Source: a virus. From it: DNA of 23,034 bases. Location of the stretch: IMG/VR virus record IMGVR_UViG_3300017745_000064, positions 1-23,034 of that record; one strand, given 5' to 3'. The notes under the pieces are model-generated. The model saw nothing but the letters and a program-made list of their open reading frames with translations. It was not told the DNA's origin and ran no database searches. Both the position numbers and the translations under genes were made by a program. This document shows positions 1 to 9,272 of the stretch, in pieces; within the stretch, counting starts at the first letter, position 1, and every line of letters starts with the position of its first letter.

Positions 1-2375
1 CCGTCTGCGTACTTTACTGCTGCTTCTACAGTTTCATACAGTTTGTTTACAGGATTACCCTCTATGTCTACACCCTCTATCAGGCGTAACTCTTCTAGGG
101 TACTACGAAGTCCAACCAGAAGCTTTTGTTGTTGCTGTAGGTTCTTTGTAAGACCTTCCACGTTACCGTTGAAAGCTGCTGCTGTTGGCCCGTGTATGTC
201 AAGAGCTTGTCCCTCTTCAATAGTCTGAAGAAGAGATAAACCAAATATTCTAGTTGTTGATGTGTCTAATAATTCCGGGTCTACATTTGCTGCAATTAGT
301 TCTTGGCGAAGACCGTTGAAGTACTTGACTCGTGTCTTCAAAGCTTCTTGAAATTCTGGGCTAAAGTTTTGCATGTTCTGTAGGATTAAACCTGCAAGGT
401 CTAAATCTTGTTCGTTTATGTCCTCTGTGTCAAACTTTTTAAGCAACTTTGCTGCTTGGTTTTTGTCTCGCACCATACCGTAGACAATACCCACTATACC
501 CCCTACAAATTCTCCCAACATAGGATCGCCGCCGTATATTTCGGCAAATTGATTGCCAGTTGTCGCTCCCACTATAACCCAAGCGTCTTGAATTTTAGCT
601 TCTCTAACAAACTTAGGAATTTCGGATTCTACTACAGTTTTGCGAAGTTCTATTTTAGTCTGATGTATTTTTTTATTAACATCATCCAGACGCTGTGAGT
701 CCTTGAAAGATAATCCCTTCGGGGACTTTTGACGATCCAGTAAAGCCCGTCGTTGGCCTTGTAAACCTGAGTAATATCTAGCCATGTTTCGTACTTCGGT
801 ACGATTACTTGCAGCCATAGCTGCGTCTTCCAAGTGCATTCCTGCTTTAAAACGACTAGATGTACGCATACCATTTATGAAAGCAATTGGTTTTTCAATG
901 ATACCTGCAATTCCCCCGATAAGTTTTATGTCTTTGACAGACTCTACCATAAGACCCGTATCTATAGTATAGCCAAACATCTTTCCAATCTGTCTTTTTC
1001 GTATTGTTTGAAACTTACGCATTATGTCTTCAGGTTCAGCATCAGGGTAAAGCTTTTCTTCTTTGTCTCTAAACTCTCTAAATAACTTTGCTTCTTTTGC
1101 ACCAGCAGCAATCTTACGCGCTGTTGCAGGAGCAGTGCCACCTTTTACTTCCACAGCGATAGCAGCAGCCGCAGATGCAAGTCCTGAGAATCTACGAGCA
1201 ATTCTTTCCGCAACAGGATAGGATACGTTCAAACCTAATTGTGTGTATCTGTCTTGTATCAAGGCTGGCATTTTAGGAACAAAAGTATCTACCCACGCTT
1301 GACGATCCACAGAGTCAGACAGATTATAGTTCCCAACTTCCAAATCGCCTATCAGTGCTTGGTATGCTTCTCCGAAAACATACGCTACACCAGTAAGACC
1401 ATACCTAGCAACTTCGTTTGTTATGCCCACTAATTTAGATTTATCCCCGTACCCATATCCACCAAACTGTGGTAAATTAACGTGGTGTAAAATAATTCCT
1501 GCGCGGTTTCTGGCGTTTGTTTCTCCCGCCGCAATGAGCATTTCATCAAATCTTTTAGCAAAAAGAGCGCGATTGGTGTCTTCATCTACTCCTGAGTTAA
1601 TCATAAGGTTACGGTTGATTCTGTCTGGGGCATACGGTATTTTAAGTAGCTTATCGTCTACCTGTTCCATTACTCTTTCGTAATTTTCATCGAAGACAGT
1701 AGCCTTTAAGTAGTCTATGTCAACCATATCATACTTGGTTTTGTCACTGTTAGTAGGAGTAAATCCTACACCAACTCTAACTCCCCCGACTTGATTAACA
1801 AGTTCTTTACGTTCTTCAAGAGTACCAGCCTTAAATTCTGAAAATTTATATATTTTACCGTCAGACCCTTCAACAGCATCAAACGATAATAGATTATCCG
1901 CTATTTCTGGTACGTCATCTATAGAAATTATGGGAGTTACTTTGTCGTACGCACCTACTTTAATGGGCCGATCTCTTTTTATTGTTGTCTGTGAAAGAAG
2001 AAATGGATCACTAAATTTTGTTGTTATCTTTTCCGGGTCATCTGTCAGAGCAGGTTCGCTGGAAAGAAACGGCTTCTGTGATTCAGAAATCTTTATTCCA
2101 AATCCCTCTGTGTCGTACTTAAAAGTTCCTAAACTTTGATCTCCGGCTCCCGGAGTAAAGAAGGGTATAGCGTAGGGAAAGTTCTCACCGCGAGGATCAG
2201 GTTCTCCACTGGGCAGCTTGTCAAACGACCTTACCGCTACAGTAGGCTCTGGCAATGGTTCATCTGTAAGAACTTTAGTAGCAAGGGACCCACTAAAAGG
2301 AGCAGTTACAGCTTCTGCTAATGTTGCTGGACTACTTTTTAATGCGTCAAATATTGAAAACCCATCTTGAGACAT
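1..2375 (-). CDS. Large virion-associated protein, C-terminus outside window
   Basis: An open frame of about 791 codons runs from ATG at 2375 to the window edge with no stop in the stretches I checked, so the protein is incomplete at its C-terminus. It begins MSQDGFSIFDALKSSPATL. The start lies 8 bases after the preceding stop, with a strong AGAGGGG ribosome-binding site. I recognise no enzyme domain. The chain is mixed alpha-helical, with Gly/Ala-rich hydrophobic stretches, for example around residues 610-630 (EFVGGIVGIVYG) and an Ala-rich helix encoded near 1140-1200. Being last in the tail operon, after the fibre and nozzle genes, it occupies the place where short-tailed phages encode internal virion (DNA-ejection) proteins. 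That role is inferred from position and size only. Confidence 0.8.
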   Translation of the reverse strand, partial: MSQDGFSIFDALKSSPATLAEAVTAPFSGSLATKVLTDEPLPEPTVAVRSFDKLPSGEPDPRGENFPYAIPFFTPGAGDQSLGTFKYDTEGFGIKISESQKPFLSSEPALTDDPEKITTKFSDPFLLSQTTIKRDRPIKVGAYDKVTPIISIDDVPEIADNLLSFDAVEGSDGKIYKFSEFKAGTLEERKELVNQVGGVRVGVGFTPTNSDKTKYDMVDIDYLKATVFDENYERVMEQVDDKLLKIPYAPDRINRNLMINSGVDEDTNRALFAKRFDEMLIAAGETNARNRAGIILHHVNLPQFGGYGYGDKSKLVGITNEVARYGLTGVAYVFGEAYQALIGDLEVGNYNLSDSVDRQAWVDTFVPKMPALIQDRYTQLGLNVSYPVAERIARRFSGLASAAAAIAVEVKGGTAPATARKIAAGAKEAKLFREFRDKEEKLYPDAEPEDIMRKFQTIRKRQIGKMFGYTIDTGLMVESVKDIKLIGGIAGIIEKPIAFINGMRTSSRFKAGMHLEDAAMAASNRTEVRNMARYYSGLQGQRRALLDRQKSPKGLSFKDSQRLDDVNKKIHQTKIELRKTVVESEIPKFVREAKIQDAWVIVGATTGNQFAEIYGGDPMLGEFVGGIVGIVYGMVRDKNQAAKLLKKFDTEDINEQDLDLAGLILQNMQNFSPEFQEALKTRVKYFNGLRQELIAANVDPELLDTSTTRIFGLSLLQTIEEGQALDIHGPTAAAFNGNVEGLTKNLQQQQKLLVGLRSTLEELRLIEGVDIEGNPVNKLYETVEAAVKYAD

Positions 2376-2383
2376 ACTGTGTA

Positions 2384-5300
2384 CTACCCCTCTTGTTGTT
2401 TCTGCATAGATTTTAGAGCATCCTGATATTCAGGCATGGCCTTTGCGTCATCTATATTTTTTGCTTCCGGTAAATTCTTTATACGTCGTCTAAGATTTAC
2501 AGATTTGAGTATAGCTTCGTCGGTTACCACATTTTTAATGTCAGCGTCTTGTCCTAGTTGAGGATTCAACTGACTCAGTCTGGTAGTCATTGCGAGAATA
2601 CCATCGTCTAGACTCATTGAAATACTAACCAAAGGAGTCGCTGTTCCTACTAACTCATTTGCAATAGCAACTGCTGCGTTGTCCTTTACATTATCACTTG
2701 ATAAATACAATGACTGTACCCGTATTTCATCAATCATGGCAATCGCTGCTTGAATAGATGCTGCCTGTGCTTGAGGAGTAGTAGCAAAGTCTTGATTCAG
2801 GGATTGAAATATAAGTTGTACGTCTTGGTCAGATATAGTTCTGCCGCCTGTTCCCCCTTGAATTGTAGCAGCAAGTTCGTAGGCAAGCACAGTCAGGTGA
2901 AACTTTCTTGTAGCAAGAAGTCTTGTTTTTTGATCTTGTGCTTCAGCAGCTTCTTTAGCAATTTGATTAAACTTGTCTTCAAAAGTTTGCAATGCTTGGG
3001 TACTAAACTGAGTGCTTGTTGCTATACCACTGGCATTTGAAATACGTGTAGCAGTACTAGCTAAAAATTGCCTACCAAAGTTGTCTCCTACCACACCATT
3101 GGTAATTAGATTACTAATTCGTTTACCTATCTCTTGACCATAGTACTTAAGTCCATCCATAGTTTGATCGAAAGAAACAAATGTGCTAGATTCCATCAGT
3201 TCCCCGTTGGGCTTGATATAAGTCCGTAGGGAATTTATAGCAACTCTTTTAGCCCGAACAGAATTATCGTACTTAGCCTTGTAGCCTAGTCTAGCCCTAT
3301 CATCGGCTGCTCCAGCCTTGAACCCAAATTTATTTTTTAGCATTTTCATTTGGTCTGGTCCAAGCGTGTCTATTAGACTTCGTACAAACATTATTCCTGC
3401 TTCTGTATCTTCCCCTAGTGCTTGAGTAAACTTATTTGCCATTGCTTTTTTGTCGTTTGAACTCATGGCAGTTAATACTGTTTGATATCGCCCACTTCCA
3501 GTACCATTTATAAACGCTTGAAACATGTCTAGTTCTGTAATTGGTTCTTTTCCATCGCCACCGGGTACAATAATGGTGGTTGACATGGACGAAAACAAGT
3601 CTAAAGGAATTTGATTTACAGAAGCAACTGGCCCCAGTCCGTCTTCTCTTTGAACAGGCTCCAATGTTATGGGGTCACGTTTTTTAGCTATAAAACTACT
3701 TAACAGATTAACCGCTTCCTCATCTGAGTTTGTTAGTGTTTGTAACATGGGCATGATAGTCCGTTGTATGACATCCTTATATTTGGGTCCAATAACTGTC
3801 CCCGACATTAAAACACCGAATTTTTCATTATTTTCTGTTGTTATAGGCTCTCTACTTACAACGGCGGTAGAGTCAGGGTGTTCACCTAACATTAGTTGGG
3901 TTTGTATTTTTAAAGCCTCGTTTTCGTCACCTTCCATGTCTATGGAATTAAGATACGCTTTGAAACCGGGAATTTGAAGCAACTCTCCCATTCCTTGTTT
4001 TCGTAAAATATATGCGCTACTAATTCCAACAGTATTGTCTTGTTCTAACTCACCAGTTAAAAGATTCTTTTTTTGTTGTTTTATAGCCCTAACAAATGAA
4101 GGTCCGAATTTCTTCACCCACTGATGCCCTATTGGTATTTCCCCACCAAAATCGTCTGTAGGAGCAGTCCCCGTCTTTATAATCTCCATATTTTCTAATG
4201 TCTTACTATATATGGAGTCTATTTTTTCAGTCTCATCTTGTGTATCAAGACCTCCAACAATTGTGCCGTTAGGAAGCACAAGAGGGTTAGTGTATTTAGA
4301 TATTTCCAATGCCCCTTTTGTTTTAGCTGTATCAGCTTGAGTAGGCATTGCCTTAAAGATGCCTTTAGGTTCGTATTTAGTTCCTTCACCCCCCGGTGGT
4401 CCTATAACTTCCAACAGCCTAGATTCAGCCGCATTTTTAATATCGTCTTCACTAAAGCCGTCTTCGTCATCCCGTATGACAGTTTTTCCGTTTGAAAAAG
4501 TCTTGCCGTCCTCTGCCCCGTATTCAGTCACGACTGTTTTTGATGGAGCTTTTATTGATTGCTGTATAAGTTCACCACCTACAAATTTTCCTTTTTGTAT
4601 TTGTTCTTCGGGATAATATTCTAAAAGTTTGTCTTTGTTTTTCTCTTTAAGAATTGCACCATTTTGTAGGACTACGTAGTGATAATCATCACCCTCATTT
4701 TTACCGGGGCCAGTTATGTCTCTTTCATCTCGTGCCATTTCACCAAAAGCATTTACTGTGTTAGTAACCCTGCGAATATTAAACCCAGTTTTTCTGTGGG
4801 CATCAAAAGCATCTGCTTCGTTATCGTATCTAGTTTTTCCAACTATATAAACGACTTCGCGTTTCGCGCCTGAAACTTTATTGTTAACAGACTTTGCTGC
4901 TAACCTTATTACATCAGTGCTATACGGCTGGTTTTTGCCATCAATCCGTTGTCCAGCAAGAGGGGCGAACATCATTGCCGCCTTTGGTCCGTGTACTTGT
5001 TCGAGTTCTAATTGAGTCCTAAACTGTCCATCAGTTTTATCAAGAAATAAATCTTCAATTTTGGACTCTCCCTTATACTCTTTAAATCCACCCTTAATGC
5101 TGCCCGTTGAAAATATCCTTGAACCTTGAGGTATTCTGGTGGGACTACCAGCTATCTTCTCTCCAAACACGCCATCAGGACTGCGCCACCGTATACGGAG
5201 AGCGTTTTCATCCAGACGGATTCTTTCCTTCTCATCCTCTAGTCTTAACACCTCTGTTCTAGCAGCTTTAGCTGCCTCTTCAGCCTTTCTTTCTTCAGCC

Positions 5301-5386
5301 TCTGCTTTCTCATCCCTCTTGCTCTTTGCATACGCTGCACTTCCGGCAAGAAGACCAATTTCTAAAAGTTTTCCAAATCCAGACAT
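2384..5386 (-). CDS. 1000-residue probable internal virion protein
   Basis: This is the longest complete gene here (1000 aa). Its ATG overlaps the upstream stop as TAATG. Residues 1-20 form a hydrophobic, Gly/Ala-rich helix (GKLLEIGLLAGSAAYA). Residues 22-60 are a charged Lys/Glu/Ala helix that looks like a coiled coil. The remainder is soluble, mixed alpha/beta sequence without a motif I can assign; no lysozyme, transglycosylase or protease signature was evident. Large proteins downstream of nozzle and fibre genes in podoviruses are often ejection proteins that form a channel through the envelope, and the N-terminal hydrophobic helix would suit this. That function is inferred from context. 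A tape-measure-like role is less likely given the adaptor and nozzle genes. Confidence 0.8.
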   Translation of the reverse strand: MSGFGKLLEIGLLAGSAAYAKSKRDEKAEAEERKAEEAAKAARTEVLRLEDEKERIRLDENALRIRWRSPDGVFGEKIAGSPTRIPQGSRIFSTGSIKGGFKEYKGESKIEDLFLDKTDGQFRTQLELEQVHGPKAAMMFAPLAGQRIDGKNQPYSTDVIRLAAKSVNNKVSGAKREVVYIVGKTRYDNEADAFDAHRKTGFNIRRVTNTVNAFGEMARDERDITGPGKNEGDDYHYVVLQNGAILKEKNKDKLLEYYPEEQIQKGKFVGGELIQQSIKAPSKTVVTEYGAEDGKTFSNGKTVIRDDEDGFSEDDIKNAAESRLLEVIGPPGGEGTKYEPKGIFKAMPTQADTAKTKGALEISKYTNPLVLPNGTIVGGLDTQDETEKIDSIYSKTLENMEIIKTGTAPTDDFGGEIPIGHQWVKKFGPSFVRAIKQQKKNLLTGELEQDNTVGISSAYILRKQGMGELLQIPGFKAYLNSIDMEGDENEALKIQTQLMLGEHPDSTAVVSREPITTENNEKFGVLMSGTVIGPKYKDVIQRTIMPMLQTLTNSDEEAVNLLSSFIAKKRDPITLEPVQREDGLGPVASVNQIPLDLFSSMSTTIIVPGGDGKEPITELDMFQAFINGTGSGRYQTVLTAMSSNDKKAMANKFTQALGEDTEAGIMFVRSLIDTLGPDQMKMLKNKFGFKAGAADDRARLGYKAKYDNSVRAKRVAINSLRTYIKPNGELMESSTFVSFDQTMDGLKYYGQEIGKRISNLITNGVVGDNFGRQFLASTATRISNASGIATSTQFSTQALQTFEDKFNQIAKEAAEAQDQKTRLLATRKFHLTVLAYELAATIQGGTGGRTISDQDVQLIFQSLNQDFATTPQAQAASIQAAIAMIDEIRVQSLYLSSDNVKDNAAVAIANELVGTATPLVSISMSLDDGILAMTTRLSQLNPQLGQDADIKNVVTDEAILKSVNLRRRIKNLPEAKNIDDAKAMPEYQDALKSMQKQQEG

Positions 5387-5931
5387 TACTTTGGCCCCTC
5401 TACATCTAAGAAAGAAACGGACTCTGATTTTTCTGGCATTTTCATTGGAGTCATTTCTTCTTCAAACTTTTCCAAGTGCATACGCTCCTGCCTGTTCAAC
5501 TCTTCGTTCATAGAATTGTACAACTCAGGGTTACGTTGTTTAAGAATATTGAAGAAAGCAACATCATCTACAGCTTCTTCTTCTTCTCGTTCAACAAACA
5601 TTTGAGGTTCAAACCCCTCTTCCAGTGCCATATTATACAGATAAATACCAATTGCGGGTTTAATTAACTCTGCAACGTCAGGAGTGTAGTACCCCTGCAT
5701 GAAGCCTTTAAACGCGACTTGTCCAACAAGCTCTTCCACTGTAATTCCAGCGTAAAGCATTTTTAAAATGCCATCCCTTTGATCAGGAGTGTCAAGACTT
5801 TCAGTGATATAATCAATTGCATCATCAGGGTCAGCGTAAATAGGGGGACGTTCCCAAGCCCATTTTCCCGGGGGGTCTGTGAGGGAGTGTCCGGGGGGAG
5901 CAGCTAAAGCGTTTATTTTATCAAAAGCCAT
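5386..5931 (-). CDS. Hypothetical phage protein with GHSLT-PWERPP-like N-terminus
   Basis: A 181-residue acidic protein. The N-terminal segment (residues 14-40) reads GHSLTDPPGKWAWERPP followed by DPDDAIDY. I associate this proline-rich pattern with conserved structural or hypothetical proteins of marine tailed phages, but I cannot give a family name. The middle is predicted helical (YAGITVEELVGQVAFKGF) and the C-terminus is a Glu/Met-rich helix. It ends in TAATG overlap with the start of the 1000-residue gene, so the two are translationally coupled and probably act in the same virion step. No catalytic motif is visible. Confidence 0.75.
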   Translation of the reverse strand: MAFDKINALAAPPGHSLTDPPGKWAWERPPIYADPDDAIDYITESLDTPDQRDGILKMLYAGITVEELVGQVAFKGFMQGYYTPDVAELIKPAIGIYLYNMALEEGFEPQMFVEREEEEAVDDVAFFNILKQRNPELYNSMNEELNRQERMHLEKFEEEMTPMKMPEKSESVSFLDVEGPK

Positions 5932-5936
5932 ATTAT

Positions 5937-6551
5937 CTATCCAATTCTGGCATCTTTAGTATATGCCGGAGATCTGGTTGCAGTACGTTTTACAGAAACT
6001 CTTCTAAGAGCCGTGCTTCCAACAGGCTGAATACTTGCTAAAATTCTAGGGGGAATGTACGTTGTTTTCACATGGCCTGAAAGAAAATTATTCAACTTGC
6101 CTGAAGATAAAGCGTTAGCTACTCTTCCGTTTTTTCCTATAGGAATTTGGCTAACCTGCCCCGCTTGAAAGTCAGTATTACTACGCATCATTCCACTGGC
6201 TTGGGTTGTTCTTTTACCAGAAGGGGGTCCACCCATGTTTCCAAACATGTTTAAGAAAGAAGCACTTTTTTCTGCACCGCTTCCTTTAAGAGAGTCGTAC
6301 CCATCCTTAACAAAATCAGGTATAAAATCATCTACCGCTCCATAGATACTAGAGCCAATGCTTGTACCCTTAAAGGGAGTTACACCAAAATAGTTTAAAG
6401 CTTTACCCGCAAGGTTATCTCCTTTAAAATACTGGTTATCCATTCCTTCCATTCCCGGAACAGTATCTCCAAAAAAGTATTCTCCAGCAAATTTAGCACC
6501 TACTAAAGCTACTCCTGCTTTGAACCAGTTTTGTTTCCAAAATTTAGCCAT
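5937..6551 (-). CDS. Hypothetical virion protein
   Basis: A 204-residue protein starting at ATG 6551, 5 bases before the next gene. The N-terminus (WFKAGVALVGAKFAGEYFFG, residues 10-29) is a weak amphipathic or hydrophobic helix. The central part is Gly/Ser/Phe rich and the C-terminus is basic (VSVKRTATR). I recognise no family. It is part of the tight block of genes after the fibre and oxygenase genes, so it is likely a minor virion or ejection component, though this is inference from position only. Confidence 0.7.
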   Translation of the reverse strand: MAKFWKQNWFKAGVALVGAKFAGEYFFGDTVPGMEGMDNQYFKGDNLAGKALNYFGVTPFKGTSIGSSIYGAVDDFIPDFVKDGYDSLKGSGAEKSASFLNMFGNMGGPPSGKRTTQASGMMRSNTDFQAGQVSQIPIGKNGRVANALSSGKLNNFLSGHVKTTYIPPRILASIQPVGSTALRRVSVKRTATRSPAYTKDARIG

Positions 6552-6564
6552 TTGTCATTGGCTC

Positions 6565-7878
6565 CTAACTAAAAATGTTATCGATAACTGTATTTATAAG
6601 GTAATCATCGTATTTTGCGTCATACATGTCTTTATCTGCTGCGATAGAAGAAGCTTGCATAGCTGCGTTATGCGCTCTATCCTTTGAGTTTTCAGATGCT
6701 TTCATATTCCAAGAAGCTTGATCACGATACGCTTGCCATATGTTGTTCATGGCATTTTGATTAATACCTAAAAGGTTTAGTACGTTCTGTCTGTTTGTTT
6801 CGTTCGTAGCGGCGTTGTTAGCAGTGTTGACTGTCCTACGCCAGTTTGCATTGCTTTGATCAATTTGAAGCTGCATGTTTGCATTAAACTGATCACGGGT
6901 AGTTTGCATCTGGGCATTAAATTGATCCACAGCTACTTTTTGACTAACATTAAATTGTTCTAACCCTGCCTTACGATTTAACGAAGTTGTTTGAATTGTA
7001 GCCCCTAGCTCCGCAAAGAACATATCTACTTCGTTTTCGGATTTAGCATTGAATTGTTTTGCTGCGTTGTCTGCAGCAGCATCTGCTAATAACCCTGCTA
7101 CTTGACTTTGATAAGTAACAGTATTGGATTGTTGTTCATTAGTTAAGTTTGCCATGTCCATAGACAAAAACGCTTTAGAGTTTTGAACTGCTGCTTGTTG
7201 CCTGTTGTTTAAGTTCGCCATATCCATCGCGGCGGTGGTGGCAGCATTTTGTAAAGCAGCTTGTTGTTCGTTACTCAGATTGGCAAGTTGAATAGTGGCG
7301 TACTTACCCGCATCTTCTGATGCAATTTGTATTCCTGATTCAGTTACGGCTTGAACCATCGCTGCTGCAGCCATTGAACTTGCACCAAGTCCACGCTGTT
7401 GCATAATAGCTGTTACTTTACGAACTTGAGGTGCGGCCCATGCAGGAAGGGGTTGACCTGCCTGTATAGAACTCATCAACTGTCCCATTTGAAACTGGGT
7501 AGTTGCTCTAGGGTCAAGATTTGCTGTAGCGGCTGTGGCTAAACTTGCAGGAGAAACAGTACCCTGCGCTGCTTGCATTACGGCAGCATTTGAAACAGTA
7601 CCCTGTGCAGCAGTAGCAGCCCCCATACCGGGAGTTGCATCTGTTGATGTATAAGTTTGAGCGGTGGTAGCGGCAGGGGCTGTTTGATTATATGATGATA
7701 AATTAACTTGGGCCGGAGCCGGAGCTTGAGGAGCAGTTATTGTTTTACTTGTATCAGTCAGTAATTCATTTGTTTGTACTGTCTGGGGGGTTGTTGTAAG
7801 CTCTTGTGATGCGTCTAGTTTCTTTTGATCTGTTTGATCAAGCATCTTCTGCTTAACTTGTTTTTCTGTAACAGCCAT
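6565..7878 (-). CDS. Hendecad-repeat coiled-coil virion protein
   Basis: A 437-residue Ala/Gln/Asn-rich protein. Residues 1-150 are low-complexity Thr/Ala/Pro/Gln. From about 195 onward the sequence is a long helix with clear periodicity: ANLSNEQQ, ANLNNRQQ and ANLTNEQQ recur every 22 residues (199, 221, 243), and QFN or QSN recurs at 275, 308, 319, 330 and 341, that is at multiples of 11. An 11-residue (hendecad) period is typical of right-handed or straight coiled coils. The C-terminus (NMKASENSKDRAHNAAMQAS) remains helical. Length, composition and place between tail fibre and ejection-type genes suggest an elongated internal virion protein. No enzyme motif is seen. Confidence 0.75.
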   Translation of the reverse strand: MAVTEKQVKQKMLDQTDQKKLDASQELTTTPQTVQTNELLTDTSKTITAPQAPAPAQVNLSSYNQTAPAATTAQTYTSTDATPGMGAATAAQGTVSNAAVMQAAQGTVSPASLATAATANLDPRATTQFQMGQLMSSIQAGQPLPAWAAPQVRKVTAIMQQRGLGASSMAAAAMVQAVTESGIQIASEDAGKYATIQLANLSNEQQAALQNAATTAAMDMANLNNRQQAAVQNSKAFLSMDMANLTNEQQSNTVTYQSQVAGLLADAAADNAAKQFNAKSENEVDMFFAELGATIQTTSLNRKAGLEQFNVSQKVAVDQFNAQMQTTRDQFNANMQLQIDQSNANWRRTVNTANNAATNETNRQNVLNLLGINQNAMNNIWQAYRDQASWNMKASENSKDRAHNAAMQASSIAADKDMYDAKYDDYLINTVIDNIFS

Positions 7879-7881
7879 CTA

Positions 7882-8106
7882 CTAATCTTTCTGTAATACG
7901 CGATCTAGCTTGTCTTCTACACGATGCAACGCTTCCATAACACGACTCATATCTTCACGAACTTCACTACGGGTCACGTATTCTTCACGGGTGCGGTTAA
8001 GTAATATCTCTATGCGCTTAACTTCATTACTTAGAGTACTGGCCCAGTAACCAAACCCAAGAACAAGTATGCCAATGAGAGCATCTATAATGTGTACTAA
8101 ATCCAT
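7882..8106 (-). CDS. Small membrane-anchored coiled-coil protein
   Basis: A 74-residue protein with one N-terminal membrane segment (residues 5-24, IIDALIGILVLGFGYWAS) followed by a charged helix with heptad character to the C-terminus (EVREDMSRVMEALHRVEDKL). The topology resembles small XhlA-like or holin-accessory proteins, and similar short proteins occur near tail genes of marine phages. A role in membrane binding of the ejection apparatus is equally possible. It lies 3 bases from each neighbour, inside the tail operon and far from the lysozyme block, which argues mildly against a purely lytic role. Confidence 0.75.
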   Translation of the reverse strand: MDLVHIIDALIGILVLGFGYWASTLSNEVKRIEILLNRTREEYVTRSEVREDMSRVMEALHRVEDKLDRVLQKD

Positions 8107-8109
8107 GTA

Positions 8110-8664
8110 TTATCTCCAGCGAGGACCTTCAAACCATGAAACCAACGAGTAGCGAGTTCCTTTGGTTACAGGAGATACTCTATGTTGCAGTACGCTTGGG
8201 AAACAGAGTATTGTTCCCTTTGTCTTTAATTGATCTGGGTTGGGTGACTCAACCTCGTTGAACTGGAAGTCACCGCCCTCGTATGAACTTGGATCAGATA
8301 GCTGCAGTACGATACTTATCTTTCTGTCGTATGCAGTGTTTGCTGTCCAATCAACATCGTGGTGCCAGTGGTAGTGGGCTGCTTCAGAAGCACGGTACTC
8401 TGTAAACTGTACACTTCCAACATTCTGTACATCTAAGCCAAACGCCAATCGGTTAGCTTCTTGCACATGCCACCAGAGTATGTTTCTAATTTCTGGGTCT
8501 TCTACCCAACGAACGATACTAGAACGATGTTGGTTTTCTTGTGAGGCATCTTCTTGGTTAAAGGTTGTTGCTTGAATGGGTGGTAGTTGTTTAAGATCAT
8601 AGATCATGTTATTACATGAATTTGCAGGTATACCCCCCTGCCACATTTGCCATGCCTGTTTCAC
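8110..8664 (-). CDS. 2-oxoglutarate/Fe(II) dioxygenase, PKHD (prolyl hydroxylase-like) type
   Basis: A probable non-haem iron dioxygenase that uses O2 and 2-oxoglutarate to hydroxylate a substrate. Numbering is for a 184-residue protein starting at GTG 8664. The GTG overlaps the upstream TAG by one base (TAGTG) and has GGAG 8 bases before it; an ATG at 8682 is in frame but lacks a good site. The facial triad is HHD (H101, D103) and H161 (QHRVSP), with R171 ten residues later for 2-oxoglutarate. The flanking pattern (RKISIVLQLSD, YEGGDFQF, GTILCFPS, SLVSWFEGP) is typical of the PKHD/PiuC-like double-stranded beta-helix fold. The substrate is unknown. Its neighbours (fibre, chaperone, a second dioxygenase) suggest a virion target. 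Confidence 0.9.
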   Translation of the reverse strand: MKQAWQMWQGGIPANSCNNMIYDLKQLPPIQATTFNQEDASQENQHRSSIVRWVEDPEIRNILWWHVQEANRLAFGLDVQNVGSVQFTEYRASEAAHYHWHHDVDWTANTAYDRKISIVLQLSDPSSYEGGDFQFNEVESPNPDQLKTKGTILCFPSVLQHRVSPVTKGTRYSLVSWFEGPRWR

Positions 8665-9272
8665 TACACGTACTCCATCCATCCAGTAGCAATATACTTA
8701 TCACCAGATAGTGGTGGATTTCCTCTGTGGCAGTGGGTAAATCCTGCAGGAAAAATCAGTAGTCTACCAGCTTTGGGCTGTACTCGTTTTGACAGATACA
8801 AAAATTCAGTTTCGCCCCCTTGCTCAATATCATTTAGGTACAAGATAAAACTAATACATCTTGTTTTATTGAGAGGATTAGCATTTTCACAGTGCCATAT
8901 ATGATAACCTTCAGACGGTTTTGTTTTTTGTATTTTAAAACCTGTTGGCGATATACCCAAACTACCAGTTTCTAAGCCTGTAATAGTGTTAGTAATACCA
9001 TTTTTATACCTATCAACGTACGACATTATGTGATCGTTTGTTTGTTTTGCAACAAGAAGTACATTGTTATTTGGTACTACACTATCAACAGCATCCATAT
9101 GTATTTCAGAAAGGTTTAAAGAAGTATCTTTTGTTAAAGTTTCTTCTTCTTTATTTCTTTGATAGCTCTGTCCACATTTGTGTGCGTATTCAAAAGAGTT
9201 TATTACATCTATACATGTTTCTTCAGTTAATACGTCGTCTACAACGTGTATAAAATCATCAGTCGTTTGCAT
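8664..9272 (-). CDS. 2-oxoglutarate/Fe(II) dioxygenase, WHxE variant (prolyl 4-hydroxylase-like)
   Basis: A second non-haem iron dioxygenase of 202 residues, clearly different from its downstream neighbour. The proximal iron motif reads WHCE (H127, E129), so Glu replaces the usual Asp. The distal ligand is H180 (FPAGFTHCHRG), and K192 (GDKYIATGW) is placed to bind 2-oxoglutarate as Lys does in prolyl 4-hydroxylases. The intervening strands (RCISFILYLND, GGETEFLY, KAGRLLIFPAG) fit the jelly-roll core. The start overlaps the chaperone stop by 14 bases and the end overlaps the next dioxygenase by one base, indicating coupled translation. All ligands are present, so activity is plausible. The substrate cannot be read from sequence. 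Confidence 0.9.
   Translation of the reverse strand: MQTTDDFIHVVDDVLTEETCIDVINSFEYAHKCGQSYQRNKEEETLTKDTSLNLSEIHMDAVDSVVPNNNVLLVAKQTNDHIMSYVDRYKNGITNTITGLETGSLGISPTGFKIQKTKPSEGYHIWHCENANPLNKTRCISFILYLNDIEQGGETEFLYLSKRVQPKAGRLLIFPAGFTHCHRGNPPLSGDKYIATGWMEYV

Noticed and set aside
5139-5513. Plus-strand open frame of 124 codons
   Set aside because: It lies opposite the 5' end of the 1000-residue gene and its composition (Ser/Leu/Ala runs) is that of an antisense shadow of a Lys/Glu-rich coiled coil.
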